From positions 11,562,691 to 11,626,690 of the forward strand of contig CM012953.1 in NCBI GenBank assembly GCA_000181795.3: a stretch of 64,000 bases of DNA, read 5' to 3'. This stretch comes from Trichinella spiralis (Eukaryota > Nematoda > Enoplea > Trichinellida > Trichinellidae). The notes beneath the pieces were generated by a model. It saw nothing but the letters and a program-made list of their open reading frames with translations. It made no database searches and was not told the origin of the DNA. Made by a program: the position numbers and the translations under genes. Positions 38,438-50,931 of this stretch are shown piece after piece (the first letter of the stretch is position 1; each line of letters begins with the position of its first letter).

Positions 38438-41400
38438 CCATTTTCTATTCTGAACGTTATCTATTCTTATTCTTATTATTATTCAGAGCGATTGTTTGTT
38501 TTAGTTATGCAAATTTGAATTTCAAAAAGTACACTGCTTTTTGCATGTTTGTTCATCTTTTTTATGTTAAATCAGTGACAGTGTGTATGCGGTTCATTTC
38601 GATTTTTTTCCTTCTTTCCTTTCATTTTGTAAAAGCCGATGTGCATTTGAACAGATCCGAAATTGAAGCAACAATAAATACAACAAATTGAGAATAAATT
38701 GATTGTTTTGGAAGGTGAAATTTTAAAGTATCCGTATCTATATCTGTGTATTGATATTTAGCTTTCATGTCAGATTGATTTCGTGTTTGCACTTAATATT
38801 TTTCTAATGTGAAAATGCTGATTATAAAATTAGGGAGGGAAAAAGACATTTTTTACTTTTAAAATTCAATTTACAAAAATCAGTTCAAATCATGATATGG
38901 AAAAATTAAAATTGGCAACAAGCATTTTAAAAGTGTTGAATATTGGTTATTTTTCTTGACTATCAGAGACCAGATGTAATGCAATGAAGATTAATCAAAA
39001 GTCAATAATATATTATTTAAAGTAAAAAAAGAAAATGGATAATGTAATTTGCATATATTCTCAGAGTTGTTCTTGTGATGGTAGTAAGCAGTAGTTGTAG
39101 GTTGTCAATTTTGCTGGTATCACAGAGTGGAATATAATATTTTTAGTTTATATAATTTGTGAATTCATTTTCAATTTGTTAAGTACTTGGTAGTGTTATT
39201 TATTGATTTCATTAAGTGAAATTTTCTCAACTGTCGTGTGAACAGCTCTTTTTCCAACTGTAAGCGTAATAAACACCAACAGGCGTCGTAATTCTTAATT
39301 GGATGACTTCCAAGCTCTTATCTGTTGAATGCATTAGCATTCAAAGCAAATATAATGTGAAACTGAATCACATTTCAATTATGCATAAAAAGGGGGTTAA
39401 AAATTCTAATTTCGTAAGATAATTCCAATTATTCATGCATTTATTTTTTCATATTTCATTGTTCATTTGCAATCCACTATTACTATGAATAAGTAGTAAT
39501 TAATAATTTTCTTATGTATGATAATATTTTAAATTGAATTTTTTCTTCAAAATCCAACTTATAAAATAATCAACTTGTTTCATTTGAAGTGTAAAGTTAA
39601 CAACGGAAACAATACATTCGATTGTTTCAGCTTTGATGAAACATTTCCTCCAATTTCACGTAATGAATATGAAGTAGAAAAAATTGTATATTTTCTTTTC
39701 TTTTTTTGAGATAATAATTTTTATTTTAAATTTATTAAATATTAAATAAAAATTCAAAATTGATCAACCTCACAGCAGAACAGTATATATATGAAATTTG
39801 CCCATGTCAACGGTCAAATTTACTGTACTTTACAATTAATGGATATGTAAGAATTGTTGTCGCTTGACCAGTCATTCAGCCAGTCAGTCACTCAGCATAC
39901 TGTGTCGATCGTCTGTGTGTGTGTGGTGCAAGTTTGTTATTCACCTCCATGTTGGAGTTCAATTTTGTCTTTTGTTTCAAAAAAATTACATTTTAATTAT
40001 TAAACTTTATGCATACATTTGAAATTATTGCAAAATGGAAATGAAGTTCACCAAACCAAATGAAATGCATCGAATGAAACACTTTTTATGAAGGTGAGCA
40101 AAATGTATTTATTATTTTTGAAGATACATCAATCGCAACATTTGCATACGTTTGAAGGATAAAATGATTTCAAAATTTTTCAAAAAGAATATAAGTTTCA
40201 TATTCTTTTTTTGCTTTATTTCATCACTACAAACTTGACCAAGTTTAATGAGAAAAGTGATCGATTAATTTTTTTAATGACAAATTAAATGAAATTTCAT
40301 TTTCTGCATTTCTAAAATTATTGCGCAAACGTTTTCTATTGTACAATTTTTAAAATCATTTTCCAGCAACACGTTTATTATGCTGCTTCTGCTCATGCTT
40401 GTTGTCTTTGTGCTATGTATTGAAAAGTTACATTTCTCAGTAAAAAGTAAAAATTATTTAATAATAATAGCAATTATTCAACGAATAAAATGTAATTGGA
40501 TTGTAAAAAAGATTTCTTGTTCAGATGAAATTTAATAATTTCACTTGTTGAAAGTGAGACAGTGTTGAAGCTGATTTGCAATTAATTGTTAATAAGAATG
40601 TTCAAAAATGACAATGTCATGTTAAATTTAATAGCAACAACAACAGAAAGCTAACCAAATAATTTTGCATTAATAAATGATTCAACTTTAATGTGAAATA
40701 TGTCGTTCGTCGTTATTTTTTCCCTTTTTCTTTTGTAATCTTGTGAACAGTTGTCAATGGGAAAATTAGCTGAATTTGGAATTGTACGTTTGGAGAAAAT
40801 TTTTTTGCATAAAGCAGGTAACAGGCTTTGCAGTCGAATTTCCACTAGTGGAATATTTTCGCGTCCACTTGCGAACAAATCCCGCCGTTAAGCAGCGCTC
40901 TTGTCTCTGTCATTCTCATTATTGGGCAAATAATTTGAAAACTCTCATTCAATTTGTGCAAAATGCAATGATTCAAATCAATCAATTTACTTTTAATCAC
41001 ACAATACAAAGCAGCTGAAGTCGCCAAAGTGACTGCAAAACTTTTAACCGAGCTTTCTACACACAATCCGAGCTTTGTTTGTTTGTTTGTTTGTTTGTTT
41101 ATTTGTTCAACACATTCAACTTTTTTCAGTTGCCATTTTTTGAGCAAATTTCCCACAATTCTCCAAGTAAGTTTTTTTCTGGATTATATTTCAAATTTAA
41201 ATTTTAAATTATTTAAAAAGAAGAAAAATTCAATTTTTGAAAGTTTCATTTGGAAATCTTAAAAATCTTGTTTAAACCAAACTACAAGTATCGTGAAAAT
41301 CTTTTTCATCAATGTCATAATCTTTACTTTAATTGAACGTAATTGAAAATATTTTATCTGTTCAAAATGAATCTTTGAATTTCAAAAATTATCAAAAATA

Positions 41401-43563
41401 AATAACCATGAACTGCTGTTACTGTTCAATTTTCTATTGCATTTTATTAGAAGAGCAACTTCATTCCTGTGGCGGATTATTTTTGTTGGCTTGAACAAAA
41501 TTGAATTATTTTCAATAACTTTTATTTAAATATCCAATAAAAAGCTTCACTTGAGCGTGGATTAAGAAATTCGAATAAGATGACTGACGCGAGATGCGTG
41601 AAAAATTTTACTCTCTCCACTTGATTTGAAGATAATTTTCTCAATTAAAAGAATTTTTTTGCTTAATTTACCGGAATGAATTTTGAAATTTTTTCGAAAA
41701 ATTAATTTCTACAAAATTGAAATTGAAATGAAAAATCAATTATCAAAAAGTAGCACGGTAATTTATGATTAAAAAAATAATTAAATTAGTAAACGAACAA
41801 TAAATGCTTTTGAATGTTCTGCAGTTCAAGAAAAAAGAAATGCATACCAGAGTTGGAAACAAAGCGTGCACACTTTTGCAATGCATGACACGTTTTATTA
41901 ACTTTTAGTAAAGTTGATTAATATCAAATTTAAGAAATTTATACATAAATTGAGATTAGTTACTGAATAATTATAGGAAATAATATATATATATATTCAT
42001 GTGAATTTTAATATTTTTTCATGAAAAAACTTCTTTTGAAATTTGTATTGCTTTGTTGCATTGCTATTTCAAAAAAATTACATTTTTAAAAGTAAATAAT
42101 GCTGTTTATTTATTTGTGACAAATTTTGCACACAAACAGTTGTTCTGAGATTTAAAATTAAAAATGATGCATAAATTTCTGCATTACAATGTCGAACAAA
42201 GTATTTGTATGAAACTCAATTTGCTCGCATTTCACAATGTAGTAGGAGAGTTTGATTTGGTTGATAATGAATAATTTTACCAGCTTAATCGAATTACATG
42301 AACGAACAGCCATTCAAAAGTGGTGATAAAATTTTTAAAACCGGCCATTTCTTCTGCTTTTATATGCCCACATCACCGAGTGTTGTCAGTGTTAGCGCCT
42401 TTGCAACTTTGAAACTACAGTCCGCATTTGCATCTCTTGAGAGTTGTATATTTTTAATCATCTCGAGCAATTTCCCAAACAAGATGCTCGAAAATGCTGC
42501 AACACTGGCGTCACTTTCAGTCATCTACATCAGTTTATCATAATTTTAACCAATTCACAAGCTCAATCTGAACTTTGATACTTGAGTTTGAAACTTTTGT
42601 AAATTCTACCGCATTATTTAGTTTATAGAAGTTGATGGAAAGGAATTCGACTAAATTGAGAATAGTTTTTTTGATTTGGCTCCAATAATTTAATTTAACG
42701 TAAATGCTTTATAATTTAACGTAAAATCAAAATGCGTTTTTTAAATAATTCTTAAAAACAAACACGAAATATAAGGATATTATGATAATGCCATACAGTG
42801 AAATACCGTATTACTATTTTAACTGTTTCATATATCACCAGCGTTGTTCATTTTCTTTCACTTTTTCTGCAATTCTTTTCAATTTACTGTTATTTTAAAT
42901 GATTATTATTATTTTTAAAATTAAATTATCCTTGAAAATTAAAGTCCTTGATATAAATTCAATTTTCTATACTTAAAATATAATATATCATCACTGGGAT
43001 TACGGTGGAAGTATATTTTTATGAAATGTATAAATAGACAATTATAATTTACTTATAAGCACTATTTTAACAATTTTTTATAAAACTTATTTAAAAAATA
43101 AACTTTGCAAAATTTATCTTTATTGGTTAAAAAGTGAATATTTATTATTTTTTATATTATTGTTCGTGTATTACTTGTAAAGTATAAATTCATAAAAATA
43201 ATTTTATTTATTATTCATTTATTAGCAAAACATATGCAATTACTATTCAAGTTAAACTGTAATTGTGAAATGGAACTTTAAATTTTAAAATGTAATGCAT
43301 TTTGATTTACAGGTAAAGTAACACATTCAACAATACTATTCAATAATTCAGTTTGATCGTTTAGTTTAATATGTCCATATCCAAAAAATTATTCCGTTAT
43401 GAGTATTTCAAAAAATAAAAAAAGGTAAATCACTGTGAACCAATGCAAATACGTATTTTACTGTAATTATTAAAGTTGCAATATGGCGTGCAATTAAAAA
43501 AACTGAAACACTCAAACTGAAGCTTATTTCTTTCTTTTTTAAATTTACTGTTCATATTTTCAG
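38438..43563. other. Intergenic region after the KLHL18-like gene
   Basis: AATAAA signals at 38672 and 38692 probably end the KLHL18 transcript. The remaining 4.8 kb is AT-rich with no supported gene. A GC-richer patch at 40780-41060 has short open frames in several phases and no clean splice signals. A stretch rich in CAGT/CAGTCA near 39870-39930 is also noted. Confidence 0.5.
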
Positions 43564-46500
43564 GTTCCATAAGCATCAACTAGTTATATTGTTGAATGGC
43601 AATGTGGAACAGAAGATTAACATTAACTGAACTTCAATCTACTCGGCATCACCGGAATGTAATTATTTGTTTTTATGTAATGTTAAATTTAATAAAAGAT
43701 TTTCTTTTTCAAGAAGGAAAATATAAATTTTAATATTAAGCAATATATGTCATGACAAAAGTGCTTCTGAGGTTCAAGTGAAGTTGATTTTTGAAAAATT
43801 ATAAGAGAAATGACATTTGCTATTATTTTATGCGCAATGAATCAATGATGGAAGCTGTAGCTGCGTGCTAATAGTTTCATTTTTGTTATTTCAATTTCGA
43901 ATAATTTTACAAACTCAATTCACTTTACACAGTGTTTATGAATGGCAACATTTTCGTAATTGAAAAATCAAGCAATATATATATATATATATATCATCGA
44001 ATTTGTTTTTCAAAGTATTAATTGGTATAAAATGATTTCACGCTTGATCTGTCAATCAAACCGTTTGCAGTCAATTTTATAAAGCATTTTACTTGGCAAT
44101 TATCACTGTAAATTTTTACTAGAATTAGCAAATTAACAAAAGTCTCAGATTGTATTCTATAAATAAAATGAAATGAATGAATGGGCTTTTACTTTTAGGC
44201 TCAACAAGCAAAACAGAGTGTAATTTTTGTACCACAGAGAAATCGCTTGACTCTTTTCGGGGAAAAGCGCAACAAAAGACCGAAGAAAGTCCCCCGTGAT
44301 TTAGAGGTACTTGTTACATAATATTTTTGGTATTTCATTTATATTTATATTCATATTTGTTGCTTTTGCTTCTAACATTACATATAAATCAGCTTCTTTA
44401 TCTGCTGTTAGTCGGTGCTTGTAAGCATTCACTTGCTTTCACTTTTTCTACTTTCAATGAAAATTTATTCATTCTTCATTTTCTAGCTTGATAAATTTCA
44501 ATTTTATTAATAATTTTACATAATACACCATTATTTTACATAAAAATTTACCTTTCTTCCCATTTTTTCATCATTCAGATTATTCTTTCGCTGAATGGAG
44601 TAATATTGAATTCAATCGACAGCTTACTTTGATATGTTTGATTAAACTATATCATTCTTCAGTTGCTTTATCCGCAGAGAATTTTTTCTGTGCTTTTCAA
44701 TTTTACAAACTCATCCATTGTCTATCTATAAGTCCATATAATAATTAATAATAATAACAACAGTCCCACCCTTTCTTTCTCTCACAGTGAAAAAACTTTA
44801 TTACTTGCATATTCACAGTTGCTGAAAAGTGCAAAATTGAAACGAAAAGTATATTTTACAAATGAATAGATATTGAATTTTATTTTTATTCAAACATATA
44901 TGCATATACATATAATTTTAAAGTTAAAACATTTTTTACATTTCTTCATTTCAAACCGCTTGATTTGGTTAAGTGAAAGTCTTTTAAAAGCAGAATTTGA
45001 TTAGTTTCCGAGTGATTAAAGACTTCATTGCAAGGTTGAGTTCAGTTTAGCGAAATTTACCAACACGATGCAGCAAATCGAAAAATGGGAATTCATTAGT
45101 GGGCAAAATAGCACCAAATGACACTGAAGCTATACCTCGTCATAATATTGAAGCCTTTGTACGGGCATGCATTGCACCATCATTATCATCGTTCATTACC
45201 CTTTCTTCTTGCAAATGATCATCATCAAACGGCATGTTTTGCTTTGCTATTATTCTTTCATTTAATTTCATCTATTTTTAGTTTCTTTTCCATTCATGAA
45301 ATGAATCAGGTAACAATTTTCACAGCTTAAATAATAATAATAATTATTATTATTATTAAAAGGTAAAAATCTTTCAAATCCAATTAAACATTATAATATT
45401 AACAATTATGCATAGTATCTATCACATGAGGCTTTACATAAATATTATTAATAGCAGTTGCATTGTTAAACTGTTGTCTAGCTTTCTGTTAACTATACTT
45501 ATAACTTCTATATAGTTGTTCGTTTATGTAAAGATTATCAAAATTGGAAAATAGCGTGTCAAAAGCGGTTCAAAAGCACAGCTTTTTGGATGTTTTAGAG
45601 TAAATTGCTTGAAGTAGGGATGGTTGAAGCCTTTTTCAAGCTTAGAGGAATCTGTTTGTATGAAACTTGTCCTGTGTCATTGAATTCCTTTTTCTTTGCT
45701 CAGTCGAGTTGTCAAAAAAAATCGATTAGTCAATGAACGCTTGTGTTGACGATAAGCGCCAAACGGCGACGGCGATTTGCCGCTGATTCCAAAGTGAAAA
45801 ATGTAAAATTCAGCTTGTTGGACAAAGTCACGGAAAATGTTGACTCGTTCTCTTCACAAATGTCCCATTGCGTACATTGTTTCTACACTTGTAAGCTTTT
45901 CAAATACTTTTCAACAAGCAGCTGATGATTTTGATTTGCAAAGCAAAACTGAAGCCACACCCAGTCCACTGTAGCACATAGCACGGCCAGTGTTCGCGGC
46001 TGGACGGTTAATCCGGCTTGACAGAGCACCGGATTTTTTCCTCCCCAATTCCATGCAGTTAACTGTCACGCTCGGCTGAACTGGTGACTTGAGGAAGGCT
46101 TAAAAAATTTTTTGGATCGATGGCCGCGGACCGAACCGTCCTCGCTGAACCAGTGCCTGATTATCCGTCAGTGTTGAGGTGTGAATTTGGTTACTGGCAC
46201 GAGTTACATTTTTCTTCACGAGCTTCTCTTTCTCTCTTTTTCGCGCTTTTTCAGACTCTTTCCGCTGCCCATACCTTGGATAGGTCAGCATCATATGTGT
46301 GACAACCGTTGGAATTCGCGTAGACAAGAGGAGAGGCGTCAACGCCGGATCCAAACAAAGGTAGACTTGTACTCTTTAAAAAAAATTAAAAACAAAACAC
46401 TTCACTCTCACACACATTTTATACTTTTTAATTTATTTAAATTTACATACTGATGCATTGGTATTAGTTGATATTTAAATGTGTTGAATTCTTTATTTTC

Positions 46501-49500
46501 TTAAAACTTCCTACAAAAGTATGTCTTTTTATTGCTTCATATCTTCTTCATTTCATTCATCACGCAGAAGTGGCATTTATTTCATCAAATTATATAATCA
46601 TATTTTCTTATCAATAAAATAATGAACATCATATTTATACTGTTTCGGATATTTCATTTTTATGTGAAAACTGTTTCATAACTGTTCTTTAATAAAATAA
46701 GTATGGGAAATTCTGTTTCAAAGAATAAATTCCAACTGTAATATTTTAATGTCCAAAATTCATCGCTTCATTGTGTCTTTATTAACTTAAGCCAAGTGGA
46801 CAGCTTTCATTTGTTTAGTTTGCAATTAAATAAGCGATTTTGAATACAGATGAACGAGCGAGTATTTGTTTAATAGAGCTGATATAAAAGCTTTTGGAAA
46901 ATTTTTATTTTCTTTTTTTATAAGGCAGATTGCTTTGCATCATTTTTAATAGTGATTATTGATTTATTCAAGTTTCCTTAATTCTTTTGGATGCTTAATC
47001 TTGATTCTTTCGTGATACTATGATTTTGGTCCCAATGTAATGCTATTATTGACTATTCAGCTAGCTCATAGCTGAAGCAGAGTGTATTACATTTATGTTT
47101 TATTGATGGCATAGTACTATCTGACGACAAGTATATCTAAAATAACTGCTTTCAAATGAACGCTAATATTCCAAAAATGATGCTCTGCACGTGCATTTAT
47201 TTATCTGCATGAACGTGCGCTGCTGCACATTTTTGGACTGCAAGCTTAATATTCCAGAAAATTTTTCTTCAATGCTTTTGATACTGGAATGTGAAGTTTT
47301 ACTATTATATCGTAATAAATGGCATTTTATGCTATTTATGGTGAAATTATTCACATGTTCAATTTCAATATTTTTCTGGTGTTTAGCATCCACTGGTGAT
47401 AATTATTAAAATTTAACAATAATAAATAAGTAATTGTATTTAATTAATTTTAGATGTTAACTTTTTTTCTTTCTATTATGATTCTTGTTCTTTAAATATC
47501 ATATCTACAGTTCCAGAGAGGAAGAGAGAAATTCAATGAAATTACTTTTGCACATTTGCATGTGATGTAAAGCAAAGAAGAATTTATGAAAATATACTTT
47601 TTGTTTATAAAATATTTGATGCATCGCTGTTTTAATACTATGTGAAGTGTATTTTTTAGCATAAGTAATTTGTTTTTCATTGACTGTGCTAAACTAATAT
47701 TTGCTTTCAGTATTCAAAAATAATGACGACACTTTTCAGAGTCATACATGAATTTTAATTTAAGCGAAGTGATAAATGAGTGTTAACTCGTGTCAATAGA
47801 ATAAGGTTGAAATATTTATAATTTTTCATGGAATTTCTGACGTGAACAATAAGTAATATGCTTTTTGGCAAAATTATACATAATGCACTATTTTTACTGT
47901 CGCATTTTTTACGCTGTGCAGTATTATTTAATGAATATTATCATTTTCCAACGTTTACTTTATTAATATTAATATCAAACATTTTATACCATGATTAAAA
48001 TTGTAAATTTTTCACCGTGACTGTAATAATGCAATAAAGAATAACTGTTACCACAATGATATGTGAGTAGAAAAATTTAAATGAAATTTTTTACTAAGTT
48101 ATTCATTTATCTGTACATCAATTATCTGAATTGGATAGATTTATTATTGTTTATACAAAACTATACCAATGCTAAATTTAGCTTCATTTATATGAACGAG
48201 GTACAATGACTCCTAAAGTGCTTATCTACATCGCCTGGAGATCATTTTTTGAACTCTGACGTGTTTGCTGTTCGTTGCAAGAAGCAGTTTGAAATATGTT
48301 AAGTTCAAAATTCCCTGAACATTGTGAGTGATCACCAAAGAATTAAAATAAATTTGTCCCCATCAATCTGCCCGCCTGAGCAGTCAAATTTGAAGTTGCA
48401 AGTGGCAAAAATTCTTCTTGACTTTGACAAGTGTAGATCAGTCGTTCAAACGTTCAACAGCAATTAGCAGATAGCTTCTTATTTCTGATAGTGAAATATT
48501 TTTTAATTGACCATAAGATCTATTTGATATGTAGTTTGTAATTATTGCTCATGACAGCTTATTAGCTGTTACTAATTACTGTTGAGATGTCAAATTGAAA
48601 AAGCTCTATTAGATGTATTGAAGAAAAAAATTAACATGATCGCAGATATTCAGTGTTTTCAGAATATTTTTGAAAAACACAGTTTAATCAGTAAAATACA
48701 TTTTGAAATAAGTTACTTGAAAGTTTTTACAAAACTAATGTTATAAGAGATGATTTTAATGATTCAATGATAGAGGCACATAAAAAAATATCATGCTATT
48801 TACTGTACAGTAAAATCAATTAATTTTTAAAGTTGAATTAAAAAATTTCAATCATGACGTTGCAAAAGCAAACACTGTTGTTGCATATGCAACTTTGTTA
48901 AAATTGCAAATCAATTTTGAAGTATTTTTTAAATTTTGCATGATTTTTTACAATTTAATTAAAGCAAAAATGGAAATTTTTGCTATTTTTCAAAAAAGTT
49001 ATTATTTCATTTTGACATATGAAATGCAGAATTATTAAAATTCAGCACAGAAGTAAATTTCTCAACTGTCGCGCTGATGTGAAGCAGCAAGTCAACTGAG
49101 CAAGTACTGAACGGTGCTTCATCTTCTGACAATCGGTGTTTCTCAACTGTGTGAATAATGAGTCATGCAATGGATTAATGTGATTAGCTGGTTTGAGTCA
49201 ATTTTAGCGCTTCTGAAAAGGGCCATGCATTCTCTGGGGAAAATCATTGTCCCATTTTCCCTTTCTAATTACATCTTTCCGGTGAGAGCATGCTGTAAAC
49301 AAAGGATAAAGTGATGCAAATGAAGTAAACAATTACACCGGCCTAATTGACAGTATACGACTACTTGTTAAATTAGCATATTTGTTTGTATAATTAAATT
49401 TGTAAAATAACAAATATTATTCATTTGCTTATTTGCATCATCAATTATGTGAAATGAAAATTTTGAACATTATCTTTAACTATGAATATATCATGAAATA

Positions 49501-49675
49501 TTTTTGCATTAATTTATTCATTTTACGTTTCTCAAAGTAATAACACATTTTATATCCACAGGAAAAATTTCTGTCGATAGTGAAATTGTCTGAAATAATA
49601 GTTGCTGTTCTTTTTTTAGTAAATTTAATTTTTTGGAATTTTCATACAATAAAACAAAAATTCCAAAGAAGAAAG
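43564..49675 (+). CDS. Candidate distal 5' exons of the two-pore channel gene (alternative N-terminus)
   Basis: Three exons with good splice sites, all in phase 0. The first runs 43564-43658, entered at TTTTCAG, with ATG at 43596 (21 codons). The second is 44199-44306, encoding a basic segment with NRLTLFGEKRNKRPKKVP. The third is 49562-49675, encoding a hydrophobic helix (IIVAVLFLVNLIFWNF) flanked by basic residues. Every exon of the channel gene downstream is also phase 0 at its 5' joints, so these could splice to the 50932, 51553 or 51896 exons. Joining the second exon directly to 51896 gives a basic cytosolic tail running into the first membrane helix, as expected for this family. The 49562 exon would add an extra membrane helix and may belong to a separate isoform or gene. 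The link is inference. Confidence 0.4.
44307..49561. other. Long AT-rich stretch, possible intron of the channel gene
   Basis: About 5.2 kb. GC-richer DNA at 45740-46370 has short frames on both strands and could be a promoter or untranslated exon. I see no supported coding exon. The rest is AT-rich with short repeats. Confidence 0.4.
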
Positions 49676-50841
49676 GTAAATAATTTTAATGCATTTTATT
49701 ATACTGAAAAAAATTCTAAATTGTTGAATATGAAATCAAATAGCATGGCATCCGTTAATCCGTTATACTTTTCAAGTTTTCCTTTGAATTTATAACTTTA
49801 TAATATTTTTAAATTGAACAACCCCGTTTTTTATTAAAATATATTTGTTTATTAAAAATGCTTTACATGATAAGTAGCATATTTCAGAGTAATGTTTGTT
49901 CATCAAATGTCAAGAATGTGTTCATTCTTTGCATAATAAATGCACTCAGTTTTTTACCACATAATGATTATTATTGATAATAATAATTAGTATAATATAG
50001 CAAATTTGAATAAACTGATATTATATACTGAATTTTGAATTAATATTGTTCATTTCAACGAGCAATGAATGCTTTTGGATTGTTCTTGAGGTTCAAATGT
50101 CTATGTTTCTTGGAAAAGAAAACTTAAAGTATAAAAAATGGAAAATTTCCACGTGTCCGGTGCATATCCAGATTTTTTGTGCTTCTAACAGGTTTAAAGT
50201 TCTTTTAAAAGAATGTCATTCCAACTATTGATCTTATTCCAGGTAGATATTGTAGAAGAAAAAAAAAGAAGCCTACCTTTATTACTTTCACTTCATTCAT
50301 ATGATAAATTGTGTTCGAAAAGAATTTAATAAAATTTTTCTGAAAGAAAAATTTTTCTCAACGCCTGGGCATTTTTGAAATATGCCAGTTGAGTTTTTGC
50401 CTCTCCGAAGTAGATTGATCTGTTTTGAAAATGAAAATTTCAACGAATGGATGCTATTTCTGATTGTTCTTTTTTGATGAGCAAGTACCTGCAAAAACAT
50501 CAGGGTATTTCATTCATAGGTGAAAAGTAAAAATTAACGGTTGACCAAAAGCCACAAGGGTAGTGAAGTGATTTCCGTTTTCTGATTCATCTGATTTTAA
50601 TCTGGTTGAACAATCAGTTCCCCCGGTGCCTCTCTGATCAACTTGAAACCGCTAACCCCTGTACACGTCAGGGGCAATTTCCAGACCATTCCAAACCAAA
50701 CACATCTGCCAATGCTGTTTTGCACGATCAATAAAGCAAGCAGATCGGATAAAAGAGCGAAGGTATGCAAGTCGAATGGGAAAACGTGTAAATTATTGCT
50801 TTCAGTTCAGCAATTATTAAAACCTCTCTGTTTCTTTCTTT

Positions 50842-50880
50842 CTTGCTTGCTTGCTTGCTTGCTTGCCTGCTTGCTTGCTT
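50842..50880. repeat. (CTTG)n microsatellite
   Basis: About nine tetranucleotide repeats with one CCTG interruption, just upstream of the channel exon at 50932. Confidence 0.9.
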
Positions 50881-50931
50881 TCTGGCTTTCTTTGCCGCTT
50901 TGCAATTAACAGCGGTTTTATTAATTCAAAG

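Noticed and set aside
40776-41156. Overlapping open frames on both strands
   Set aside because: Composition follows the local simple repeats (GTTT/CAAA) and no splice chain can be built.
45743-46354. GC-richer frames on both strands that might be a gene
   Set aside because: The frames are short and conflicting and have no phase-matched splice partners; a promoter or untranslated exon is as likely.
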